Shown here: piece after piece, positions 40,641 through 52,619 of the stretch
How the letters are laid out: every line of letters begins with the position of its first letter
Numbering within the stretch: position 1 is the first letter of the stretch
NCBI GenBank assembly: GCA_021234155.1
Contig: JAJEKV010000005.1
Span: 15,722,826-15,786,825 of the forward strand
Reading direction: 5' to 3'
Length of the DNA stretch: 64,000 bases
Source of the DNA: Isoetes taiwanensis
Lineage: Eukaryota; Streptophyta; Lycopodiopsida; Isoetales; Isoetaceae
The notes under the pieces: model-generated
Database searches by the model: none
Seen by the model: the letters and a program-made list of their open reading frames with translations, nothing else
What the model was told of the DNA's origin: nothing
Translations under genes and position numbers: made by a program

Positions 40641-43600
40641 ACTTTTCCAAATTATTTTCTGTACCTATGAACTGTTTTATCTCTGATATAAGAAAGAGAA
40701 TGTGGTAAAGCGCCTTTACTCTGGCTGAGTACGATTGTTACCGGCTTTGATTGACCAACGCTGTCATGGTGGAGTTAGTAAGTTTGAAATAGCATGGGTT
40801 TTAAATTGGTACCGTACCGCAGCAGTAAATGCTACTACTCTAAAGTTTGTCCCATCATAAACCTTCTGTAGCAAAGTAGGAGAAATTGTGGAAATCTGAT
40901 CTTCTTGAGTAGCGCAAAACCCCGAAGTCGAATTAATTCAAAATTTTGATGACCCTACTTCGTAAACCTGCGCATATGATTATTAAAGCTTTTGCGTAAC
41001 TACCGTAAGCAACATGTACCATCCGGTGGAAAGTGCTCCAAAACATCCGCAGTTTACTCCATAATGGTTTTGACCTTCAGATCACAAATTACGCTACCGT
41101 ATATAAGACGAATGTCATGTTGTTAATTTATTCCAATTAAGAGATGATGATCTTTGTCTTATGCGCGGACATAAATCAAATACGGGGAGTTGAAAGCCAT
41201 TTTAGAAAGCAAACCAAAAGCGCATTATGCAATTTCATCGCCGCGATGTGTGTCCCTCAAGCTGCTCGGCTGATCTGCTGGGCCAATGTAGTGGTGCGGT
41301 GGTCATTACGTCCGGCCAGATGCATTTAGTGGGATGGGGACGCTAAAACCACTTTGATTCATCTATCTATCTACGACATGGAAAAGAAATTGATCTACCT
41401 ACGCTATGATAGCAACACAAGTCTTCGGTGAAGGGGAACAACAAGAAAGAAGATAAGTGATGTGGATATCATCATTCGAACAATGAATACAAAAAATGTA
41501 TTGCAAATGCACCGCACGCCAACTTTGAGAAATAAAATAACTTTGGCGCGAAGGAAACAAAAATATCGTATACAAAACAAACAATGAGCGTATCAAAATT
41601 GCATAGTGGAGCGTATCAGCGAAAAACTAATTCATGTAAATTGGGACCTACAAAGCAATCTCATACTTTATGGTAACAAGACAAGATACATACGGACAAA
41701 GCATGTTTTCACCAAAGAACCATGATGAAATCGCTAAAGAATCGCGTGAACATACCGCTCTTATGTGGGTTGTAACCCCGTTTTGCAAATGCAAGCATAT
41801 GACCAATTCCAACTATAAAACCATGCAATTACGTTAAATAATGTGCCAGACGAAGCCCAGTAGCGAATGTAAAATAACATGCCAAAACCCAAGACAACAC
41901 CATTCCATATACACTTTCAAATAATCAGATCTTTGAACCATCAAACTTTGTCACATTATAACTTCATTTTAAATTAATCAGTCTAACCTTTGCCAAGCCT
42001 TCCGTGCCTTTGCTAGTTTTTCTCATTTTTTTAAGCACTATTTTTCTCCCCGAATCGCATCGTCAATTCTGTGAGAGCATCAATTACAATATGCCAAAGC
42101 ATTTCATAGAGAGTTATCTTAACATATATAATTATTGAGGGCGATTCTTTAGAATATTATTCTGAGATTCCTATCTAAATCTCTCTACACCTCGCATAAT
42201 TTGTGCTAACACTTCTTTAGAATTTTGACACGGATTACATAAGCTCCAAAGGCAGAGGGAAGAATGATCCACGGAGCCTACGCCGAGGGCTTCAGTCAGC
42301 ATGATTTGAAACAAAACCGGCAATTTTTATTGCATATGGAGGAAAAGACCTGAAAATGGAGAACCAAAGAAGCCACTTAATCCTTCGGGCGGTGACTTGA
42401 AATGGAAAAATGCTCGCAATGGCAAGCTACAGAAATGGAAATATGTGAGAGGAAAACAATTGGCTGCAGTGGTGGTTTAAGGGTGGGCTAGGAATTGCTG
42501 TTTTCAGCTGGTGGACAAAACAAAATGGAAAAGAGAGGAAATTGAAAAACCCAGTTTCTAAGTTGTTAATAAAAGTGGAAACGACCACTCCATCCTACTT
42601 TAGGAGTGGATTCAGAAATCCCATTTTCTCTTGTCGTGAAATATGAAGGGGACTAATGAGAAGAACAATAGTCCGTTTCCACTCGCAGAACTAATCCATT
42701 TAGATCTATTACATGGCATTTTACACTAAGAGCTCAAATTCATGTATTGCAAACATAAGCCTTTGAACTCTGGACCAACGACGCTTCAAAAAATATTCCA
42801 TTCCTGCCAAATGGCAAAAATTGTCACATTTCCTCATGAAATCAGACCTTCTTGTAACAAACCTACCGCCTAATGAGCTCTCTACCATATCCGGCGCATC
42901 GCTATAATTTCAAGCGTCGGCTAGAACGAACTTCTGATGCGTGAGCCGATAAATCATTTGATTAAGCAGCGTAAACAAATCCGACAATCGAGCAGAAAAC
43001 AATGCCGATTTGGAACTTTTGGAACTACTCATCTGGATCACTTCATTAACCTGAAATTGAAGCTTGTATGTTGAAATGGTAGAGAAGCTACCCGGATGAG
43101 CAAAGCCATTTTGAAAAGCTATTTCTTTCTTAAGGAAAGAAATATCCGCTTAAGACAATAATGAGCAAATTGGATGATTAATTTGTTTTAGAATAAATCA
43201 GTTGAAAGCTCGTGATTGTAAGAGCTTAGAAACAGTGGATCCATTTCCTTCACTGACACGACCGAACACCTGGGATGTGACAAAAGAACCTGAACAAAGA
43301 AATGCCACTTGACAGCGGGGTTGATAAGGTTCAGATTCCAAAAGACTTTTATTCATAGAGATCTTGCTGATGGTTTATTGTAATTGTATTGGCACCTTTG
43401 GTTGAGAAGCACGTGGTCGCAGTGCTCATGGTTCCTAAAGGGCCAAATTCAATCATCAACATTTTTCAAATTTCATATACACCAATGTCTCCAGCACCCT
43501 AGTCTACCAAGATAAATTAATGCAAGGTGATTTCGGCTGGCTAAGAACCTCAAGAGTAATACCGGGTAAGTGGCTGCATCGGCTTGGCCGCAAGCAATCG

Positions 43601-44449
43601 TATGGAAGGCAGCCAATGCTTGCACAGGAGGGATTTTATATCAGTCTAATGGAATAAAACTTTGGCCCCTCATCTTTTGTTTAATAATTTGTTGAGTCTC
43701 ACTCTAATTAGAACGAGGAATGCCCCACTTCTTTGTGGTTTCCAAATCTCATGACTTATTTTTTGAAATCTTTACATTCAACAAATTGCATAACTTTATT
43801 GCTGCTTTTCATTTCCCACATGCAATAACCTTTCCCCATGTGCTATGTCGTACATGTTCTACCCCCTATAATCCCTTCCTCAAATGCCTCCACATCCCAT
43901 TGTTTGTTTACTCTCTTCCTGCGGTCAAACTTAGAGACGCTAAAGACGCTTGAACTCCCCACTGCTCCTCAAACGCATTCTCATTTCTACCCTGATTCTT
44001 TTATTAACTTTAAGCACCTACCATATAGTTCCATTGAAACTAAACGATCTCTAATTTCAGAATTTGCTAAGCTAAAAAGTCTTAACCTCTAGTGAGACCT
44101 TTTTCATGTTTCACACATCGGCCTTAGCCCATCTTCCATATCTAACATGCCCTTTGACCATTGACCGCTGTTTCCACATACACCAAACCTTGTGCATTAT
44201 GTGTATATTATATAATTGTACCTTCTATACCATGGCCACAAATGGCAAAGGACAATCCACACCAACGGCATGGTATGGGTGTTTCGGGCCTCCATTAACT
44301 AACCTCTCACAACCAATCTCCCAATTCTGGTCCACACCTCTAAAACACCAACGTAAGAATAAATATCCACATTGTTGTCGCTTCTCTCAAAAAATCCACA
44401 TGCAGCTTATGTGAGGTGTGGCTCTTATTACGATATGCTGTGCTCTTTA
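40641..44449. other. Gene-free stretch, nothing recognised
   Basis: No frame here shows a conserved motif; overlapping plus frames at 43720-44092 and 44106-44414 are C/T-rich. The N-terminal part of PPR relic 2 may extend a few hundred bases into the left edge. A small hairpin (CCACTCC/GGAGTGG, 42585-42609, 11-nt loop) is present. Confidence 0.4.
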
Positions 44450-45290
44450 CGATCATAGTTTTTTGAAGTGCCTTCTTTTGAGGCAGTCGCTTTTAAAAGA
44501 AGCGTTTTCTTGAGGGGTACTTGTTTTTAACAAGTGTTTGCTTTTGAGGTGTAGCTTTATAACCAGGCGAAGCTCTTTAATTTAGGCCGTTCTTTACGGT
44601 ACATAGTTCCCTTTAAATTTTGGCTCTATATGCGTAGCTTCATGGTTGTCTTTAACAGCCATAGCCGGCACCTTTTAACTGAGGTACTTGTTGGAGGTGT
44701 GGTTTTATATGGGCGTAGTTTCTTTAACAGTTGTCTCTTTAAAGAAGTACGCCTTTGAAGCAATTTATGCGTAGTTTTAAGCAGGTTGCTTTTTTATGGA
44801 AGCATAGTTTCGGAAGCGTAGTTTTATAAGAATATGTAGCTCTTTGTATGGGTTGTTTTGGCTGGAAGGATAGTTTCCCATGGTGTAATCTTTTTAATTG
44901 AGGTGTCGCTTTTTGAGGCATGATTTATAAGCAGGTGTAGCTTCTTTAAATAGCTAGTTTTTAAAGATTTTTTTTTGAAGCGTGGCTTTATAAAGGTAGT
45001 TTCTTTAAGTATCGCTTTTTACCTAGTATGGTTTTCCTCATGGGTGTAGCTTCTATAACCAGGGTGTAGCTTTAAGAAGCCATTTTAAGGAAGTATGGTT
45101 TTTTGAGGTGTGGCTTCTTATATAACTAGGTGTAGTTTTAAGTAGCCGTTTTTTAAGCATGATTTTTAAGGTGTGGTTTTAAGCAGTGTAGTTTTTAAGC
45201 TGGATCTGCTTTTGTTAAGCAGTATTTTCCGGGTATGGTTTATAAACTAGGTGTAGTTTTACGTGAAGTTCTTGCTAAAGATGGCTCTTT
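44450..45290 (+). repeat. Degenerate minisatellite, core GTGTAG(C/T)TTTTATAA
   Basis: A word close to 'G(T/C)GTAG(C/T)TTT(T)A(TA)A' plus '(C/G)(C/A)AGG' recurs some 40 times with a spacing of about 17-25 bp. Clear examples lie near 44560, 44774, 44935, 45045, 45062 and 45131. Units differ by small insertions and deletions and by GTGTAG/GTGTGG/GCGTAG variants. A minus-strand frame (44739-44921) is a by-product of the array. It ends about 130 bp before the next array. Confidence 0.85.
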
Positions 45291-45423
45291 TAAGGCCTTT
45301 GAGGCTATTTCTAGCTGTTAACCACCACCTGTGAATTATCTCTTTGCGGGTAAAGCTCAAATTTGGGGAATGTATCAGATTGCATATTCGTGAAAAATAC
45401 CTTCAACAAGCAGGATCCATAAG
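45291..45423. other. Spacer between two minisatellite arrays
   Basis: A short non-repetitive segment separates the GTGTAG array from the AACATGCC array. It contains no gene. Confidence 0.6.
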
Positions 45424-47508
45424 GGCTCAAACATGCCACTGGCCCCGAACATGCCACCTGTCTGGAACATGCCATGCGGCCTCGCTTTTACGCCATACCT
45501 AGGCAATCACAACATCAATCTTAGGCTCAAACATGCTAAGGTATTCAAACATGCCATGCGAAGCCCTACATCCCACCCATAGGGTCTTAAATACGCCACG
45601 TTGGCTCCAACATGTCACCTAGGCCCGTTAAGATGTCAAAACATGCCACCTAGGCTCCTTCCAATACGACACTCCAGGCTCACCACGCCAAGGTGGCTCA
45701 AACATGTCGCATTTCCCGCCACCCAGCTCCAACATGTCAAGGTGGCTCAAAACATACTCATGGGCCCAACATGCCACATATATGTCTTAACCCGCCAAGG
45801 TGGCCTGGGCATTTCGCCACCAGGCAACTAACATGCCACCAAGGCTCAAACATGCTAAGGTGGTTCAAACATGCTACGCGAAGCTCCAACATGCCACCTG
45901 TCGTTAACATGCCAAGATGGCTCAAGCATGCCAGTGGCTCAAACATGCCCCGTGGACTCTACATGCATCTAGGTCTTAACATGCCAACGTGGCATTTCAA
46001 ACGCGCCACCTTAGGCCTCGAATACGCCAAGGTGTCTCAAACATGCCACGCTGGCCTTAATACGCCACCTAATTCAACACGTCATACCTAGGCTTAAACA
46101 TGCAACCCCGGCTCCAAAATGCCACATGGGCTCCAACATGCCAAAGGGTCCAACATGCCATATGGCCTTCAAAGGCGCTACATGGGCTCCAACATCCACC
46201 TAGGGTTCAAATTACGCCAAGGTGGCTCAAACATGCCAATTTGAAATGCCACACGTAAGCTCCAACATGCCACTGTGCCCAATATGCCAAGGTGCGCAAA
46301 CATGACACGCAATTCACCATGCCACCGCAGGCTCCAACATGCAACCTACTCCCCTCGCTACGCCAATGTTGCTCCAACATGCCGCCTCAGGCTCCAACAT
46401 GCTACTTAGTCTCACTTATGCCAGCAGTGGCTCAAACAAGCCACGGCCCAACATGACATCTAAGCCCGCCATTGGTGCGGAAAGTTCAAACATCCCACGG
46501 GCTCCCAACATGCAACCTAGGCTCCCAACATGCCAAGGTGGTTCAAACATGCCACGTGGCTCAGCAATTACGCCAGATGTTCAAACATACCTAGCTCCAA
46601 ATACGCTAAGGTGGTTCACCGCCACCTAGATCATAAACATGCCAAGGTGGCTTAAACACGCCATCTAGTTCCAAAAATGCCACACCTGCATCGACATGCC
46701 AATGTGCTTCAACATGTCAAGGTGGCTCAAACATGCCATTGTGGGCTCCAAATTACGCCTACCCAACATATGTGGCTCAAAATTACGCCATGTATATTTC
46801 AATTACGCCAAGATGGCTCAAACATGCCACCTAGCCCAACACATGCCAAGGGGCTCAACATGCCACCTAGGCTCCAACATGCCACCTAAGTTCTCCAACA
46901 TGCCACCTAGGCCCAAACATGCCAAGGTGGCTCAAACATGCCACTTAGGGTTCGGCGCTAATTGCTTAGTATTCAACATACCTAGGTCTAATATGCCAAG
47001 GTGGCTAAACATGGCACATTGGCTCCATCATGCCACCTAGGCTCCAACATGCCAAGGTGGCTGTAAAACCACGCGGGCTCCAACATGCCACGTAGGCTCC
47101 AACATGTATCTAGTCTCAAACATGCCACGCGAAAGTTCAACATGCCACTTAGGCTCCAACATGCCACTTAGGCTCCAACATGCCAAGGTGTTCCCAAACA
47201 TGGCGGTGGTCAAAATACGCTAATGGGTCTAACATACTCCAGTTTCCAACATGTCACCTAGGCCTAAACATGCTGCGGTGGCGAAGATTATGCCACTTAG
47301 GCTTTGAAATGCCACCACCGCTTCAACATGCCACCTAGATTCCAACATGCCAAGGTGGCTCAAACATACACATGAGTTCTAACTTGCCATACCTAGGCTC
47401 CAATTACGCCAAGGTATAAAGATACCACGCGGACTCTAACATGCTACTCTAGGCTTCCTCGATATGCTGGGTGGCTCAAACGCGGCTGCGCTCCAACATG
47501 CCATCTCG
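45424..47508 (+). repeat. Two-unit hairpin-forming minisatellite array (AACATGCC core)
   Basis: About 2.1 kb built from two 19-bp unit types: CTCCAACATGCCACCTAGG (A) and CTCAAACATGCCAAGGTGG (B). There are roughly 100 units, many with small indels. The tail of A (CCACCTAGG) is the reverse complement of the tail of B (CCAAGGTGG) at 8 of 9 positions, so an A-B pair can fold into a stem with a ~10-base loop. A minority variant replaces AACATGCC by AATTACGCC or AATACGCC. Because 19 is not a multiple of three and indels are frequent, the open frames within (45693-46091, 46339-46629, 46696-47040) with repeated 'NMP' are artefacts. Confidence 0.95.
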
Positions 47509-49249
47509 AATGATCCGCAAATAATCTTTGCTATGCAAAAGGTGTTTGACTTCTATAATTGGCGCATAACCCGAAGGAGATAGATCCAAAACCCTATCCA
47601 TAGCCTCCTATTGCTTCTCTTCAATCAGAATCTCTCAATCATTACTTCCTAAGGAAATGCTCAAAATCCTCGACCTTTTATAATGTAAACCTTCAATAAC
47701 CTAGCAACAATACGTGGTTAGTCAGTCATTTCCTCAGATCCAAGGCGGATTTGCCTCCCGCACCCCCGACAATGCGCAAACTGCTTCGGCCCATCAAGCC
47801 GTTCCCTCGGAATCTACTGTAGGTTCCTGTGATTCCATCCTCGCATAAGATCGCGATCCCCGCTTCCTTCGCTTTTGTGTGCCATCATGATTCTTATTTG
47901 TCATCTCGAATGCTGATAGTCCCATAGGCCTCTCGTGTGCACTCCATCACCGCTGGCATACCAGGGTCCGGGTTTGGGCATCGCTAGACCTCTTGCAAGA
48001 GGAGGGAGATGATCAAGCAAGGGCTACGTTTCAAGATGGTGGAGTAAAGCAAGTATTCAAGATCCGAACAAAAGCTTACCGATGCCATCCCCTCTCCATT
48101 CTAGAAGTTCTTAGCAACACCGAACCCCCTACTAGAACACATTCCCCACTGAACATATTAGGGTTTCCAAAGAAACTACATTAAGTTTCCCTTGATACTA
48201 GCAATAGGTTTCTCAGAGACATTCTCGAAACTATGTGTAGTTTTGATTTGATAGGAAACCCTATATGTTTCCATTTTGTAAAATAAAATTTGATGGAGTC
48301 CGTGCACGTGGTGTATGCAGGATTGGCGCATCGCTACAATTTTAATGGTCCATTGTAGGGTGTAAGGCAAACAAGAGGGAATCTTAAAAGAAGATGTCCT
48401 CTGGCCACCGTGACATTGACTCGAAATACTATACCACGCCTACAAAATCCTCGCTACCTAGAGATCCCCTACCCTTTTCTCAATCTCGCCGTCATGGTCT
48501 CGGTGATGTAATGAGCCTAATAGACCATCATGAGCCACCTCAAGAGCTCCTTTATCCTCTCAACATGCTCTCATGCCTATGTCTTCATGGACCTAGCCTC
48601 TCGCTCTCATCACGATCTCTCGCCTTCTAACCAGATGCACATTCAATAGCCTCTGTAAGCTTGTCATCCATCCACTGTCCTCTTTTCCTTACGAGGACCT
48701 GCTAGCTCTTAGTGGTGGTGCTTGTCCTCTCCATTTTACTCACCTCTGCCATCCGTATGTTTCTAGCCCTCATACTTCCTTCTGCTAATCGAATTATACT
48801 TCATTTTGTCCACGCGATGCTTCTTCTCTTTTGTTTTGTTTCCTCTGCGGTAGCATCATCCAGGGGGCACCCCCATGCTCTCTATCCTTCCCATTGTCAT
48901 CCCAGGTGAGAGCACCAACTTCATGCGTAAGCAAAACCACCCTCGGCCCGAGATATGTGGCGGCATCAATATAGTTTCAGTGGAAATTGAATTAATATAG
49001 TTTTATATAGTGTCTCGGATTGAAACTATATCGCTTCTTTGGGGAGAATAACCCTAATTGGGCGATAAAGCCTTTTGTCCAATGGAGTCATCGCTGGCTT
49101 TTAAAGATGGCTTAAGGTTCTGCGGATTGCCGTGCTACTATCCATTCATCCACATGGAATTTCTTTTCAAAGGCTTTGTCTCTGAATCACCTTTAAGCAT
49201 TTAGAATAATGGTGCAACAACCACTGGCCCAAGGTAATAATACCAAATA
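47509..49249. other. Gene-free stretch right of the arrays
   Basis: GC-richer from 47740 to 48920, with open frames at 47993-48184, 48394-48630 and 48712-48909 (plus) that match nothing known. No repeats of note. Confidence 0.35.
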
Positions 49250-49600
49250 CTAAAGATATGCATGTCAAGCATGTTAAATAAACTTCACATTTAGGGTTTA
49301 AGTTCTAGGTTTATTTACAAGTTTAGAATTCGTATGGATTTATTATATCATGAATTCAAAAAAACTTGGAGGATGTAAGATGTAGTTCTATAGATATACA
49401 TGTCATCGCATACAAGGTTTTAGAGTTTGGGTTCTGAGCTCATAGATGAGCGGCAATTCTATCAATCCATCGCCATCACTACAAATTCAGTGGCTTAGGT
49501 TTGGGTTTGGGAACTCATAGATGAGCATGCAATGCTATCAACCATGCTCACTCACAAATTTAGGGTTTAAAGTAAAGGTTTGAATTTATAGGATTTTGTT
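49250..49600 (+). repeat. Degenerate ~75-bp tandem repeat with TTTAGGGTTT boxes
   Basis: 'GA(G/A)CTCATAGATGAGC' begins units at 49436 and 49511, each followed by a Gly-Ile-like 'CAAT.CTATCAA.C' word and 'CACAAATT(T/C)AG'. 'TTTAGGGTTTAA' occurs at about 49290 and 49560. A weaker copy lies at about 49380. Confidence 0.65.
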
Positions 49601-51903
49601 TTAGATAGGATACCATCATGCATCAATTAACATCCAGAAAATCAGAGGACGCATTCTTAAAGGTTGATTCTAAGCAAGGTCTTTGAATTACGTGGAAACA
49701 AAAAGCCATTCATATGCATTCTTTTGATTAAAGCAGGCCAACAATGCAAGTAGATTGTAACACTCATTCTTAACTATGCATTGATCTTCAATCTTATACA
49801 CAAACTTCTAAACTACTCTAAACCAATATATCAAACTTCATGATTTAATTTTATTTCTCATCTTATTTCGTTTCATTGCTAATGCCCTAATGTCACAACC
49901 TACCTTAAACCTTTATCATGCCATTTAAATCTTCTAAACACAATTTTACATTACACATCCATGACTAATGCCCTAATTTACCCGCATAATAATGCTTAGT
50001 TTCTATTAAATGCTAGTTTAACATGAGGATACTGGCCACAGCCATTCATGGACCCGCCAATCGCGAAACGTTTTGCGCCTTCAAAAAATTTGAATAATGA
50101 CTTTGATCTTTTTTCTCATATTAATTTGTACCATGCCGCCACAAATGCGTATAATCAGATATTGTACCAATTTCTTTGATATCAAGTCGGACCTGATTTG
50201 ATGCGTTTTGTTGGACTTTTCCTGAGAAGCAACCGAATTGACTTAGAGTAAGAGTGGCATGCCGCATGTAACATCGGGTGACTTCATTCCTTAAACATTA
50301 CTTTTCATGTTTTCTCAGCCAAACAATCCTTCATCAGCTAGGTTCTTAGCTAGGACTATGCATAAGCATGTACTACTGCATTTTTCCGGTGCATTCTCTT
50401 GCAGACATCCATTGGCAAATTGTTAGATGGAAGAGGATGCAATCATATTGGTGAGAAGTTGAGAGGATGCTTTTGCATTGCTTTTTGAGTTTTTTTTTAA
50501 ATTTGGAGGTTGTGAGTTCTTTCAACCTAGACATTATTTAGTTTAATTTCGCGTGCTCCACAATTTGGTGATCCTGAGACTGATACAAAACTCCTTTACA
50601 GAGTTGGGCAAAGAATGTTGTATGGGTCAATACGATAAACTTCTTGTATGGTATGGAACCGTAAGTGTTTTGGAGACAATGATGAAATTTTTAATGAAAG
50701 GAAACAAATACTAAAATATGCATGATATAATAGTATTGATTCAACATCCGAGATGAGCGGTTGAGATTGTGATCCAAGTCTAGCGATCCTATTGGTTATG
50801 AATTAAGGGCCGAGATTTCCTCTGCATTTTCTTTCATCTCCTTCCGCTTCTGATCCTTTCGCGCTTCTGCTTTCCCGCTTCTTTATCTCCCCTTTTCTCC
50901 TGGCCATTCCTTTCTTCACCTTTATCTCCCGCTTTATCTCCACTAAGTTATCTTCTGATCTACCCTTCCTTACCTGGTGTTCTGGATGCAGCGATGCAGT
51001 AGATAGCAGTGCATACAGCGGATGCAGCGCAGGGATGAATCTAGGCAAAGCCCATCTGAAAATCTTTGCAAATATTGTGTGTTCCGGAAGCATATTTCTG
51101 GAAACATCCGGAAATCCCTGGGCAAGGAAATCTTTGTTTTGCTCTGCTTGGTTGCTGCCTTCGCATCTCTCCTCCTCATCCCTGCTCCTCATCTCTGGGA
51201 ATGCCGGTTGCTCATCTCTTCGGGCCAGGCCATGGCTCTTAACGAATCTTCTGTGGCCTGGGACCTGTTTTTGCCTGGACCTGTTCTTGCCCTAGGGACT
51301 ACGTCTTAGAAGAGCCCGCTAAATCTTCCGTTGGCCACAAGACAGAGGAAATTACTCTTAAGCTCGGCTTTGCTACAACTCGTCCGCAAAAGGCCTCTGC
51401 TAAGTTTTTTTTCAGGGGACATGGGCCAGGCTTACCCAGTGCAAAGGTGGTATTTTGGGGATTTCCTGTGGTGGCTTTGATATAACCACATTCGCAGATG
51501 CTAATCTGCCGACTCAGTTCATAGATTCTTAGCTTTGGCAGCTTCAATGCACTAGATATGGGCATCATTAAACATGTACAGATGGACCAAGAAAATTGCC
51601 GGACTCTATGCAAACTAGAACCCTGGTGAAGAGGTAAACTGATCATTTGAATCATTTGAATAGGAGTCAGACTAGGCAAGGTTTGCAGAATCCAAGCTGA
51701 TTTAGTCTGGCATTGGATTGTTGTGCAGAGAAGAAGTTTGATGAAAAATAGTTACAAAATTCTTGATTTGGAGTAAAGAACAGGATTCTTGAGTTCCGGA
51801 GCAGATCAGATGGCCATTTCCTCTGCAAAGTACTGCGCTGCCGCATGTTGGCTGTCAGAAGATCGTTTTCTAGTATAGCAGAAAAATGCAAATGGATTTC
51901 AGA
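49601..51903. other. AT-rich spacer, then a transcript-like island
   Basis: 49600-50780 is AT-rich with nothing recognised. From about 50800 composition shifts and long frames appear on both strands (50803-51192, 51299-51679 and 51667-51966 minus; 51022-51309 plus). None has a recognisable domain. The island lacks repeats and resembles the 20.3-24 kb region in style, so it may be transcribed, but no product can be named. Confidence 0.3.
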
Positions 51904-51910
51904 TATAAAG
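51904..51910 (+). promoter_or_regulatory. TATA-box candidate
   Basis: TATAAAG lies 55 bases before the ATG of the small ORF at 51959, a distance that allows a very short 5' UTR. Such motifs occur by chance in AT-rich DNA. Confidence 0.3.
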
Positions 51911-51958
51911 GAAAGGCAGGGGCACCTGGCAATTGCTTCATAATCTCCATCCATCGCC

Positions 51959-52162
51959 ATGGCCATGGCAACGAAGAATCTTTTCTCATTTCTGGAGAGT
52001 CCCTATGTCAGGTTTCTGCTCAAGGAATTAAAGCATGGATTCTTGTATTTGATGTTTCTGCTACAAGGAATTGAAGACCCAAAGATTTTGAATTTTTATC
52101 CACTTCATCTTGTCTCCAAAATCATTTCTTCTTATGAGCCAGAAAAAATCCAGGACTATTAA
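51959..52162 (+). CDS. Small ORF of unknown function (67 codons)
   Basis: This frame starts in strong context (GCC ATG G) with a second in-frame ATG two codons later and ends at a TAA after 'EKIQDY'. A TATA-like motif lies 55 bp upstream. The predicted peptide has an amphipathic, Leu-rich centre ('FLLKELKHGFLYLMFLLQ'), no cleavable signal peptide and no family I recognise. It could be the first exon of a longer gene, a short protein, or chance. The opposite strand is also open here. Confidence 0.3.
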   Translation: MAMATKNLFSFLESPYVRFLLKELKHGFLYLMFLLQGIEDPKILNFYPLHLVSKIISSYEPEKIQDY

Positions 52163-52619
52163 CAGGATGCATGTGTTACATCCTTCAATGCTACATTAAG
52201 CGAAGAAGTATTTGTTCAGAAGCCCAGCCCGCTAGTCTGAGAAATGCAGGTATAGCACGAGATTGGTAGTGACATCAAGAAGCTGAGAATTGGTACTCAT
52301 TCTTTTTCACACATTTGATTTGGTTGTTCATTTAAGCTCCATCTGGAGTATCTTCCCTCTTGAATATTGGATCTTCTGAAAACGCCACTTATTATTTTCC
52401 AAATCAACTTGACACTATACATTACTATTCAGTTGTAAATTATTGTTTTGGCTTTTGTTTAACATATTCTTGTTGGTAAGCTAAATAAATTTTAAACATC
52501 AATATTGTCAGAGCCCGGTACCCATTACACATTTTCTTCAAAAAAATTTAATAGCCCTCATCAAGATGATTTGTTTAAAAAATCTAATATCCCTCATCGA
52601 AGGACAAACAACACCTATT
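52163..52619. other. Gene-free stretch, nothing recognised
   Basis: AT-rich flank between the small ORF and the AACAACA-rich array. Confidence 0.4.

Noticed and set aside
45601..47040. Long 'NMP..W' frames of up to 132 codons inside the AACATGCC array
   Set aside because: The unit is 19 bp and not in phase with codons; the frames shift with indels and simply translate the satellite.
45424..47508. CRISPR-like array
   Set aside because: Units are contiguous and degenerate with no unique spacers of constant length, no cas genes, and a eukaryotic context.
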